The notes below the pieces were generated by a model. It saw nothing but the letters and a program-made list of their open reading frames with translations. It was not told where the DNA came from and searched no databases. Positions 1 through 5,145 of a DNA stretch of 5,145 bases are shown one piece after another. Source of the stretch: Sphingomonas sp. (lineage in GTDB: Bacteria; Pseudomonadota; Alphaproteobacteria; Sphingomonadales; Sphingomonadaceae); assembly GCA_013822915.1 (NCBI GenBank), contig PNLG01000135.1, positions 1 through 5,145 on the forward strand, read 5' to 3'. A program made the position numbers and the translations under genes. Numbering within the stretch: position 1 is the stretch's first letter; each line of letters opens with the position of its first letter.

Positions 1-1
1 A

Positions 2-58
2 CCGTATCAGTATGGCAGCGCGCCTCCTCCCGCAAGTCGAAAGGCCATTTCGTGCTGA
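2..58 (+). CDS. Possible 3' end of an unidentified upstream gene (partial)
   Basis: From base 2 a frame stays open for 18 codons and ends in TGA at 56-58, reading PYQYGSAPPPASRKAISC. It enters from outside the window and overlaps the GTG start of the B12 gene by 7 bases (52-58), an arrangement typical of translationally coupled operon genes. The fragment is too short to assign to a family, and an open frame of this length is expected by chance in GC-rich DNA. The only support is the overlap geometry. If real, the upstream gene is probably co-transcribed with cobU and could be another cobalamin gene, but the visible residues do not show that. Confidence 0.3.
   Translation, partial: PYQYGSAPPPASRKAISC
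39..44 (+). promoter_or_regulatory. Ribosome binding site for cobU (decides GTG start)
   Basis: GAAAGG lies 7 bases upstream of the GTG at 52. The reading frame stays open to the window edge, so this site is what argues for the GTG start rather than an upstream one. The resulting protein begins MLTFILGGARSGKS, which places the P-loop at residue 7, as usual for the family. Confidence 0.6.
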
Positions 59-555
59 CATTCATTCTGGGCGGGGCGCGATCGGGCAAAAGCCGGCACG
101 CGCAAATCATGGCCGAGGCAATGGCGGGCCAGCTCATTTACATCGCGACCGCGCAACCATTTGACGACGAAATGGCGGATCGCATCGCCCGGCATCGCCG
201 CGACCGCGATGATCGGTGGCAAACGATCGACGCGCCCATCGAGCTTGCAGCCGCGGTTCGGACACAGGGTGTGTCTGATAACATCGTGCTGGTCGATTGT
301 CTGACGCTGTGGATGAGCAACATCATGCTGAGCGGCGCCGATGTCGATGCAGCCATTGATGAGCTGGTCGAAGCGCTTCGCGCATTGCCCGTTCCAGGCA
401 TTATAGTCAGCAATGAAGTGGGCCTTGGCATTGTGCCGGATAACGCTATGGCGCGCCAGTTTCGCGATCACACCGGTCGACTGCATCAACGGATCGCGGA
501 AATTGCCGATCGTGTCGAGTGGATGGTCGCGGGGCTATCGCTTCGCATGAAATAG
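52..555 (+). CDS. cobU: Bifunctional adenosylcobinamide kinase / adenosylcobinamide-phosphate guanylyltransferase
   Basis: This is the CobU/CobP enzyme of cobalamin (vitamin B12) nucleotide-loop assembly. It phosphorylates the aminopropanol arm of adenosylcobinamide and then transfers GMP to give adenosylcobinamide-GDP, the substrate of CobS; it acts in the cytoplasm. The 167 residues match the family's usual 170-180. Visible marks are the Walker A loop GGARSGKS (residues 7-14), the DDEMADRIARHRRDR stretch with His48 aligning with the guanylylated His46 described for Salmonella CobU, a VLVDCLTLWMSN segment (about 83-94), and VSNEVGLGIVP followed by a conserved C-terminal helix (about 122-167). 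The start is GTG with GAAAGG 7 bases upstream. It may overlap an upstream gene by 7 bases. No cobS, cobT or other B12 gene follows, since the next gene converges. I saw no cobalamin riboswitch in the 51 bases upstream, so one may lie before an operon start outside the window. In aerobic-pathway nomenclature the gene is called cobP. Confidence 0.95.
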   Translation: MLTFILGGARSGKSRHAQIMAEAMAGQLIYIATAQPFDDEMADRIARHRRDRDDRWQTIDAPIELAAAVRTQGVSDNIVLVDCLTLWMSNIMLSGADVDAAIDELVEALRALPVPGIIVSNEVGLGIVPDNAMARQFRDHTGRLHQRIAEIADRVEWMVAGLSLRMK

Positions 556-880
556 CGAGTGGCGCGATTGGGCGATCGCTGCACCCGCCGCCTGCATCGG
601 CGCTGGCCCTGACCCAGCGATTTGAGCAACCATGGGCGCCGCGACCACAGCCTCTACCCGCGCGCACGCCCAAATCGGCTCAGAATGCCCATGGGCAGCC
701 GCGCGCGCCCGCACCTACCGCCCGAGTCCGCTGAGTGCGCATCGCGCGGCAGCGAGAACGCGATGCCGCTCATTGCCGGACCAGCTGGGACTTTCGCCCG
801 GCTATACGCGACGACGTTACCAAGTGAGGGAAGGCCTAATCCTCTCGGACCGCCGCGCGCCGTTTGGCGCCGATACCCCG
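556..880. other. Gene-free gap between convergent cobU and uvrB
   Basis: About 325 bases separate the cobU stop from the uvrB stop, which is long for convergent neighbours in such a compact window. Short open frames exist on both strands, but they are Pro/Arg/Ala-rich, lack good ribosome binding sites and resemble no family I know. I find no tRNA, no B12 riboswitch and no insertion-sequence ends. What can be seen is a 9-bp hairpin at 746-769, a weaker 5-bp hairpin at 857-870 (GCGCC/GGCGC, loop GTTT) just past the uvrB stop, and a 12-base perfect palindrome TGCCCATGGGCA at 686-697. It may be untranslated 3' sequence or a decayed gene. Confidence 0.5.
746..769. terminator. Possible bidirectional terminator hairpin
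   Basis: GCGGCAGCG pairs with CGC and TGCCGC across an AGAA tetraloop (755-758), giving 9 base pairs interrupted by a 2-base bulge (GA, 762-763). It lies between the convergent cobU and uvrB genes, where a shared terminator would be expected. Neither strand has a T-run after the stem, so it is not a canonical intrinsic terminator. In GC-rich DNA such stems also arise by chance. The function is inferred from position only. Confidence 0.28.
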
Positions 881-3094
881 CTACCGCGCCCGGCGGCTGC
901 TTCCCGGCATGCCGCCGCGCATTTTCTGGCTTTTGCCATAGCGGGTTTTGCGGGTGCCCGGCTTGCCTTCGTTGCTGCGGCCCAGCACCGGCGCGCGCCG
1001 CTCGTCGGCTGGCAGGCCAAGCTCCTCCGCCTCCAGCGCGCGGATTTCGTCGCGCAGCCGCCCGGCCTCCTCAAATTCCAGATCGGCGGCGGCGGCGCGC
1101 ATCCGCTTTTCAAGCTCCTCGATATGGCTACGCAGATTATGGCCGACCATGTGCCGGTCGCGGTCATCCTCGTCGATTGCCACGGTGACCTGATCGCGGC
1201 TCGCTACATCCTTGATGATGTCCCCGATATTGCGCCGGATCGTCGTCGGCGTGATCCCGTGCGCTTCGTTATAGGCAAGCTGCTTTTCGCGCCGCCGCGC
1301 GGTTTCGTTCATTGCGCGTTCCATGCTGCCGGTGATCCGGTCGGCATAGAGGATGACGCGCCCGTCAACATTGCGCGCCGCGCGCCCGATCGTCTGGATC
1401 AGCGAGGTTTCGGAGCGCAAAAACCCCTCTTTATCCGCGTCCAGGATCGCGACGAGCCCGCATTCGGGAATGTCCAGCCCCTCGCGCAGCAGGTTGATCC
1501 CTACCAGCACATCATACACGCCCAGCCGCAAATCGCGGATCAGCTCAATCCGCTCCAGCGTTTCGACATCGGAATGCATATAGCGCACACGGATTCCGGC
1601 TTCATGCATGAATTCGGTCAGATCCTCCGCCATCCGCTTGGTCAGCGTGGTGACGAGCGTGCGGTAACCGCGATCGGCGGTCTTGCGCGCCTCCGCAATC
1701 AGGTCCTGCACCTGCTCCTCAACCGGCTTGATTTCGATCGGCGGGTCGATGAGCCCGGTTGGGCGGATCACCTGTTCCGCAAACACGCCCCCGGTCTGCG
1801 CCATTTCCCAACTACCCGGCGTTGCCGAGACATAGGTGGTTTGCGGGCGCATCGCCTCCCACTCGTTAAAGCGTAGCGGGCGGTTGTCGATCGCGCTGGG
1901 CAGCCGAAAGCCATATTCGGCGAGCGTCAGCTTGCGCCGGTGGTCGCCGCGCGACATGCCGTTGATCTGGCCGATGGTGACATGACTTTCATCGACGAAC
2001 AGCAGCGCATTGTCGGGCAGATATTCGAACAGGGTCGGCGGCGGCTCGCCCGGCATGCGACCGGTCAGGAAGCGCGAATAGTTTTCAATGCCCGCACAAC
2101 TTCCCGTGGCAGCAATCATTTCAAGGTCGAAATTGGTGCGCTGTTCAAGGCGCTGCGCCTCCAGCAATTTCCCTTCCGCAACCAGTTCTTTCAGGCGCGC
2201 GGCCAGTTCGATCTTGATCGCTTCCATCGCCTGCTTCAGCGTTGGCCCCGGCGTGACATAATGCGAATTGGCATAGACACGCACGTAATTAAGACTGGCG
2301 ACCTTCTTGCCGGTCAGCGGATCGAATTCGACAATTTCCTCGATATCGTCACCGAAAAACGAAATGCGCCAGGCCGTGTCTTCATAATGTGACGGAAAAA
2401 TTTCGATATTGTCGCCGCGTACGCGGAAATTACCACGCTGAAACGCTGCATCATTACGTTTATACTGAAGCGATACAAGTTTGCGGACAATCTCGCGCTG
2501 ATCGACACTTTGTCCCTTTTTAAGGTCAAATATCATCGCCGAATAGGTTTCAACCGACCCGATCCCGTAAAGGCACGACACTGATGCCACAATGATTACG
2601 TCATCACGCTCCAACAAAGCGCGCGTCGCGGAATGGCGCATCCGGTCAATGGCCTCGTTAACGCTCGATTCCTTTTCGATATAAGTGTCGGAACGCGGCA
2701 CATAGGCTTCGGGTTGGTAATAGTCATAATAGCTGACAAAATATTCGACCGCGTTTTCGGGGAAGAACGATTTCATCTCACCATATAATTGTGCAGCGAG
2801 GATTTTGTTGGGCGCAAGAATCAGCGCGGGCCGCTGTAATTCTTCGATAACCTTCGCCATAGTGAAGGTCTTGCCACTGCCGGTGACGCCCAGCAGCACC
2901 TGATCGCGGTCGCCCCCCCGCGCGGCCTCGACCAGTTCGGCGATGGCAACCGGCTGATCGCCTGCGGGCGCATAATCCGACACAATCGCAAAGGCACGCC
3001 CCCCTTCGGCTTTCGGGGGGCGCTGCGGACGGTGCGGGACAAAGCTCTGCGCGGTGTCCGGCTCGTCAAGGGTCGTGCGAATCTGGATCGCCAT
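881..3094 (-). CDS. uvrB: Excinuclease ABC subunit B (UvrB)
   Basis: UvrB is the damage-verifying, helicase-like subunit of nucleotide excision repair. It is loaded by UvrA, inserts a beta-hairpin between the strands and recruits UvrC for incision. With the chosen start it has 737 residues, somewhat longer than the roughly 670 of E. coli UvrB because of N- and C-terminal extensions. Motifs in order: Walker A GVTGSGKT (69-76), the Tyr-rich hairpin YYDYYQPEAYVPRSDTYIEK (122-141), DESH Walker B (368-371), VSATPGSWE (motif III region, 422-430), GINLLREGLDIPE with DADKEGFLRS (532-561), QTIGRAARN (motif VI, 567-575), the UVR domain that contacts UvrC (about 658-688), and an Arg/Lys/Gly-rich tail. 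The frame is intact. The start MAIQIRTTL at 3094 fits the family. An in-frame extension to 3175 exists but would run through the LexA operator. No clear Shine-Dalgarno precedes the start. Transcription is probably SOS-controlled (see LexA box). Confidence 0.98.
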   Translation of the reverse strand: MAIQIRTTLDEPDTAQSFVPHRPQRPPKAEGGRAFAIVSDYAPAGDQPVAIAELVEAARGGDRDQVLLGVTGSGKTFTMAKVIEELQRPALILAPNKILAAQLYGEMKSFFPENAVEYFVSYYDYYQPEAYVPRSDTYIEKESSVNEAIDRMRHSATRALLERDDVIIVASVSCLYGIGSVETYSAMIFDLKKGQSVDQREIVRKLVSLQYKRNDAAFQRGNFRVRGDNIEIFPSHYEDTAWRISFFGDDIEEIVEFDPLTGKKVASLNYVRVYANSHYVTPGPTLKQAMEAIKIELAARLKELVAEGKLLEAQRLEQRTNFDLEMIAATGSCAGIENYSRFLTGRMPGEPPPTLFEYLPDNALLFVDESHVTIGQINGMSRGDHRRKLTLAEYGFRLPSAIDNRPLRFNEWEAMRPQTTYVSATPGSWEMAQTGGVFAEQVIRPTGLIDPPIEIKPVEEQVQDLIAEARKTADRGYRTLVTTLTKRMAEDLTEFMHEAGIRVRYMHSDVETLERIELIRDLRLGVYDVLVGINLLREGLDIPECGLVAILDADKEGFLRSETSLIQTIGRAARNVDGRVILYADRITGSMERAMNETARRREKQLAYNEAHGITPTTIRRNIGDIIKDVASRDQVTVAIDEDDRDRHMVGHNLRSHIEELEKRMRAAAADLEFEEAGRLRDEIRALEAEELGLPADERRAPVLGRSNEGKPGTRKTRYGKSQKMRGGMPGSSRRAR

Positions 3095-3099
3095 CTTTG

Positions 3100-3114
3100 G
3101 AACATATGGAGGAC
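3100..3114. promoter_or_regulatory. Degenerate LexA-type half-matched site beside uvrB start
   Basis: GAAC-ATATGGA-GGAC fits the GAAC-N7-GAAC alphaproteobacterial SOS pattern with one mismatch in the second half-site. It shares the 9-mer GAACATATG with the exact box at 3159-3173, offset by 59 bases in the same orientation. It sits 5 bases upstream of the uvrB ATG, where a bound repressor could block elongation or add cooperativity. It could also be an evolutionary remnant or chance. Confidence 0.35.
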
Positions 3115-3140
3115 AAAATCCCACCGCGCAATCACCAAGA

Positions 3141-3169
3141 TTGACGCGCATCCGATTAGAACATATGTT
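3141..3169 (+). promoter_or_regulatory. Putative sigma-70 promoter for the VOC gene
   Basis: TTGACG (3141-3146) and TATGTT (3164-3169) are separated by exactly 17 bases, matching the -35 TTGACA at five of six positions and the -10 TATAAT at four of six. Transcription would start near 3176, leaving a leader of roughly 57 bases before the ATG at 3234. The -10 element lies entirely inside the exact LexA box (3159-3173), so bound LexA would occlude this promoter. This is read from sequence, with no transcript evidence. Confidence 0.5.
3155..3160 (-). promoter_or_regulatory. Candidate -10 element of the uvrB promoter
   Basis: On the minus strand TCTAAT (3160 down to 3155) matches TATAAT at five of six positions. 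The LexA box overlaps it by two bases and extends upstream into the -10/-35 spacer, a classic repression position. No convincing -35 hexamer is present; the nearest is a T-rich stretch around 3176-3182. Transcription would start near 3148, giving a leader of roughly 54 bases. Confidence 0.35.
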
Positions 3170-3173
3170 GAAC
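3159..3173. promoter_or_regulatory. LexA-binding SOS box (GTTC-N7-GTTC)
   Basis: The plus strand reads GAACATATGTTGAAC, which is GTTC-AACATAT-GTTC on the minus strand. This is an exact match to the direct-repeat LexA operator established for Alphaproteobacteria such as Caulobacter, Rhodobacter and Rhizobium. It lies 65 bases upstream of uvrB, a gene that is an SOS member in many bacteria, and 60 bases upstream of the VOC gene on the other strand. The same stretch also reads GAAC-ATAT-GTTG, one base off the palindromic GAAC-N4-GTTC form used by Gram-positive LexA. It overlaps candidate promoters on both strands. Eight fixed bases make a chance match in this short promoter region unlikely. Confidence 0.8.
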
Positions 3174-3222
3174 ACGAAAAGACCGCGCGACTCGGATGCG
3201 TTACAGGCGCGGCAAACCGGAT

Positions 3223-3227
3223 GGGAG
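3223..3227 (+). promoter_or_regulatory. Ribosome binding site for the VOC gene (decides start)
   Basis: GGGAG lies 6 bases before the ATG at 3234. This fixes the start at MIGYATLG, the family's usual N-terminus, rather than at upstream in-frame codons that would read back through the LexA box and into the uvrB start. Confidence 0.7.
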
Positions 3228-3233
3228 ACGGCG

Positions 3234-3632
3234 ATGATTGGCTATGCAACACTGGGCAGCAACGATCTTGAGAGGGCGCGCGGCTTTTACGATGCGCTGC
3301 TCGGCAGCATCGGCGCGGGGCGGATTATGGAATTTGGCGATGATCTGGGCGGGTTCACCATGTGGGGCACGACCTGGGACAAGCCCGGCATCGCGGTGAC
3401 GCGACCCTATAATGGCAATGATGCAGTCGCGGGCAATGGCAATATGATCGCGATCACGGTTGATGCACGCGCCAAGGTCGACGCGCTCCATGCCAAGGCG
3501 CTGGAACTGGGCGGCAGCTGCGAAGGCCTGCCCGGCGTGCGCGGGGACGAGGGGCCTCAGGCGTTTTACGGCGCTTATTTCCGCGATCTTGACGGCAACA
3601 AGCTGTGCGCGTTCAGCATCGGCGGCGCGTGA
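3234..3632 (+). CDS. VOC (glyoxalase/bleomycin resistance/dioxygenase) family protein
   Basis: A 132-residue protein of the vicinal oxygen chelate fold. It has the single-module length of paired beta-alpha-beta-beta-beta units that usually dimerise. Visible features: an N-terminal strand and helix MIGYATLGSNDLERARGFYD (1-20); ImEF and WGTTWDKPGIAVTRPYNG in the first module (31-61); a second-module opening GNGNMIAITVDARAKVDALHAKALELGG (67-94); and the family-typical ending FYGAYFRDLDGNKLCAF (111-127). His86 and residues near Glu33 and Tyr112 could take part in metal binding, but the ligand set cannot be settled by eye, so the substrate is unknown. Members include glyoxalases, fosfomycin and bleomycin resistance proteins and dioxygenases. 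The gene is divergent from uvrB with a shared LexA box overlapping its likely promoter, suggesting DNA-damage induction (inference). It converges with the membrane protein gene, 4 bases apart. No signal peptide is present, so it is probably cytoplasmic. Confidence 0.88.
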   Translation: MIGYATLGSNDLERARGFYDALLGSIGAGRIMEFGDDLGGFTMWGTTWDKPGIAVTRPYNGNDAVAGNGNMIAITVDARAKVDALHAKALELGGSCEGLPGVRGDEGPQAFYGAYFRDLDGNKLCAFSIGGA

Positions 3633-3636
3633 GGCG

Positions 3637-4083
3637 TTAATCGCGCGCGCGATAGGCAATCGCCCACATCACCACCGCAATGGCGGCGCCCACGGCGGCG
3701 AGCATCAGGCTGGTCGCGGCGGCACTTACCCAGCGATAGACTTGCGTTGCGGCATCGACGGGCGGTGCCGCGACCAGGCCAAAGCCATGGGTCTGCGCGG
3801 ACAGGGCAAGGACAAAGGCAATCACCGCGCCCAGGATCGCTGCGTGCCGCAGCCGCCGCGCGCCGCGATAATGAAGGATAATCCATAGCGGCAGCGCACC
3901 AATGGTGATTGCCGCCATTGTGGCAAGCGTGCCCAGGGCGAATGCCATCACACCGGCGATCGCATCGGCGCCACCGCCCAGCGCCAGCAACACCGCCACC
4001 GCGCCACCCATCGCCCCGCCCGCGGCGAGCGCCCAGCCACTGCGCGGCAAATCTGCCTCGGGCCAGTTCGCCTGATCGCTCAT
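3637..4083 (-). CDS. Small four-helix integral membrane protein, function unknown
   Basis: A 148-residue hydrophobic protein I cannot assign to a named family. After a polar N-terminus (MSDQANWPEADLPRSG) come four likely transmembrane stretches at about 17-37, 43-70, 82-97 and 117-143. The loop between helices 2 and 3 (HYRGARRLRH) and the C-terminal YRARD are positively charged. By the positive-inside rule both ends and that loop would be cytoplasmic. The longer outside loop (about 98-117) carries a short APPVDAATQVYRW segment. An alternative ATG at 4089 adds two residues, but GGAG sits 6 bases before the 4083 ATG and touches the 4089 one, so 4083 is preferred. It converges with the VOC gene (4-base gap) and diverges from the serine hydrolase, so it appears monocistronic here. 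No catalytic motif is visible. Codon and base use resemble its neighbours. Confidence 0.8.
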   Translation of the reverse strand: MSDQANWPEADLPRSGWALAAGGAMGGAVAVLLALGGGADAIAGVMAFALGTLATMAAITIGALPLWIILHYRGARRLRHAAILGAVIAFVLALSAQTHGFGLVAAPPVDAATQVYRWVSAAATSLMLAAVGAAIAVVMWAIAYRARD

Positions 4084-4089
4084 TCGCAT

Positions 4090-4093
4090 CTCC
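4090..4093 (-). promoter_or_regulatory. Ribosome binding site deciding the membrane protein start
   Basis: On the minus strand GGAG (within GGCGGAG, 4096 to 4090) ends 6 bases before the ATG at 4083 but directly abuts the ATG at 4089. Normal spacing therefore favours the 4083 start (MSDQANWP). Confidence 0.6.
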
Positions 4094-4192
4094 GCCGTCG
4101 TGTGTTGGACCGAACCATGCCGACCCGCACCTTGATCTCGTTAGCGCCCTCCCCCCTTGCGTTGCCGGGGTCACAGGGTCAATCCTTGCCCC

Positions 4193-5145
4193 ATGATCGC
4201 GCTGCTGCTTGCCGTTACACCCCCCTTGCCCGCTGCGGCCGGCATTGCGTTTCGCGCCGGCCAGACCGAACGCCCCTTCACTCAGGGCCTCGCCGACCGC
4301 ACAACCCGGCGCCCGGTGCGCATCACCGACCCGGTGCGGATGGCGTCGATCTCAAAGCTCGCCGTCGCGCTGGTCGCGCTCCGGCTGGTCGAACGGCGCA
4401 CACTCGAGCTTGACCGCGATGTCGCTGACTATCTCGAATGGCCGCTGCGCAATCCGGCATTTCCGGATGCGCCGGTGACGCTTCGCCAATTGCTGTCGCA
4501 TACCAGCGGGGTCCGCGATGGCGCGGGCTATGTCATGGCGCTTGACGATGATCTGGCGGCCCGGCTCGCCGATCGGCGCGCATGGGACGACCGCCGGGGA
4601 TCGGGCTATTTCGCCTATGCCAACCTCAATTATGCGCTGGTCGCAGCGGTCATGGAGGGGGCAAGCGGCGTCCGTTTCGACCAGCTCATGCAAAAGGAGC
4701 TGTTCGTCCCGCTGAGGATCGCGGGCTGTTTCAACTGGTCGGGCTGTCGGGCGGGCGCGACGCGGCGCGCCGTAGTGCTGTACCGCGCGAGCGGGGAGAG
4801 TGCCGCCGATGATCTGCGCGGACGCGCGCCGCCCTGTCCCGGCTTGCCCGCGCGCGATGGCAGTTGTGACCTGGCGCGCTACCGCCTGACCCGCACGAGC
4901 GGCTTTTTCTCGCCGCAAGGGGGCCTGCGGCTTGCGCCTCTCGGCCTTGCCCGCCTCGGCATGGCGATCGTCCGTCCGGGATATCTGTCGCGCGCGACGC
5001 TTGCCCAACTCGCCCAGCCCGTCTGGCGCTTTGACGGAGCCAATGGCGAGACCGAAAGGGGGCTATTCTGTGCCTATGGTCTTGGCGTGATGTTCACCGC
5101 ATCGGCCGTGCGACGCGCCGAATGCCGCGACGATCCGGTCGGCGA
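4193..5145 (+). CDS. Serine hydrolase, beta-lactamase/class C PBP fold (3' end beyond window)
   Basis: The frame opens at ATG 4193 and runs 317 residues without a stop to the window edge, so the C-terminus is missing. A short signal-like N-terminus MIALLLAVTPPLPAAAG suggests export. Catalytic marks of the beta-lactamase-related serine hydrolases (class C enzymes, DD-peptidases, esterases) are SxxK as SISK (52-55, nucleophile Ser52), LLSHTSGV (101-107) and the Tyr-x-Asn motif YAN (142-144). The third motif (KTG or HxG) should lie just past residue 317 and cannot be checked. Cysteines at 179, 185, 215, 225, 293 and 311 would suit disulfides in the periplasm. The substrate cannot be named: peptidoglycan remodelling, ester or peptide hydrolysis are all possible, and true beta-lactam resistance is only one option. 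The ribosome site is weak (AGGG 14 bases upstream); an in-frame TTG at 4157 is a poorer start. It diverges from the membrane protein gene across about 109 bases. Confidence 0.88.
   Translation, partial: MIALLLAVTPPLPAAAGIAFRAGQTERPFTQGLADRTTRRPVRITDPVRMASISKLAVALVALRLVERRTLELDRDVADYLEWPLRNPAFPDAPVTLRQLLSHTSGVRDGAGYVMALDDDLAARLADRRAWDDRRGSGYFAYANLNYALVAAVMEGASGVRFDQLMQKELFVPLRIAGCFNWSGCRAGATRRAVVLYRASGESAADDLRGRAPPCPGLPARDGSCDLARYRLTRTSGFFSPQGGLRLAPLGLARLGMAIVRPGYLSRATLAQLAQPVWRFDGANGETERGLFCAYGLGVMFTASAVRRAECRDDPVG

Noticed and set aside
1..51. Cobalamin riboswitch upstream of cobU
   Set aside because: No B12-box or other conserved riboswitch core is visible, and the stretch is short and probably coding.
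7..489. 160-codon open frame antisense to cobU
   Set aside because: It is antisense to cobU, which is clearly coding by its P-loop and family motifs, and its translation is featureless.
886..916. GGGAAGCAGCC on the minus strand, resembling the SRP RNA core
   Set aside because: The flanking symmetric loop sequences of the 4.5S RNA are absent, and the bases encode the UvrB C-terminal tail.
632..1876. 414-codon open frame on the plus strand
   Set aside because: Most of it lies antisense to uvrB, whose motifs prove the other strand is coding. Long antisense frames are common in GC-rich genes, and the translation shows no family features.
3095..3175. 27-codon N-terminal extension of UvrB
   Set aside because: It would code through the LexA operator and the candidate promoter. 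Its Cys-rich residues do not resemble UvrB, whose N-terminus fits MAIQIRTT at 3094.
3054..3233. 60-codon N-terminal extension of the VOC protein
   Set aside because: It overlaps the uvrB start and the operator. The GGGAG site before ATG 3234 and the family-typical MIGYATLG support the short form.
3640..3653. 14-base perfect palindrome ATCGCGCGCGCGAT at the VOC/membrane gene junction
   Set aside because: It has no loop or T-run for a terminator and it encodes the end of the membrane protein (YRARD). An alternating CG run is expected in such GC-rich DNA.
3575..4174. 199-codon minus-strand frame overlapping the membrane protein gene
   Set aside because: It is a shifted frame rich in Arg/Gly/Trp with no membrane pattern. 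The 3637-4083 frame gives clean helices and has a ribosome site.
4352..5008. 218-codon minus-strand frame under the serine hydrolase
   Set aside because: It is antisense to a frame with intact SxxK, HTSG and YxN motifs and has no recognisable features.

Overview
This 5,145-base window is GC-rich, tightly packed chromosomal DNA from an alphaproteobacterium, most likely a member of the Sphingomonadales. That placement is inferred from base composition, from the protein styles (UvrB with a basic tail, a glyoxalase-fold protein ending in a DLDGNKL motif, a Cys-containing serine hydrolase), and from a GTTC-N7-GTTC SOS operator, which is the alphaproteobacterial type. I see no transposase, integrase, CRISPR array, tRNA or rRNA.

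Layout. (1) Bases 1-58 may hold the last codons of an unidentified upstream gene. It overlaps the GTG start of cobU/cobP (52-555, +), the bifunctional cobinamide kinase/guanylyltransferase of vitamin B12 assembly. (2) Bases 556-880 contain no gene I can support, only a possible bidirectional hairpin between the converging cobU and uvrB. (3) uvrB (881-3094, -) encodes the damage-verification helicase subunit of nucleotide excision repair and is intact. (4) Bases 3095-3233 are the divergent control region between uvrB and a VOC/glyoxalase-fold gene (3234-3632, +). It holds an exact GAAC-N7-GAAC LexA box, a plausible promoter on each strand overlapping that box, and a second degenerate box beside the uvrB start. 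(5) A small four-helix membrane protein of unknown function (3637-4083, -) converges on the VOC gene with 4 bases between them. (6) A secreted-type serine hydrolase of the beta-lactamase/class C PBP fold (4193 to beyond the window end, +) diverges from the membrane protein gene.

The genes do not form one pathway. The most informative point is regulatory: uvrB is expected to be SOS-controlled, and the geometry suggests that the neighbouring VOC gene shares the same LexA operator. I did not find a convincing undescribed multi-gene system. The candidate novelty is an SOS-linked VOC protein.
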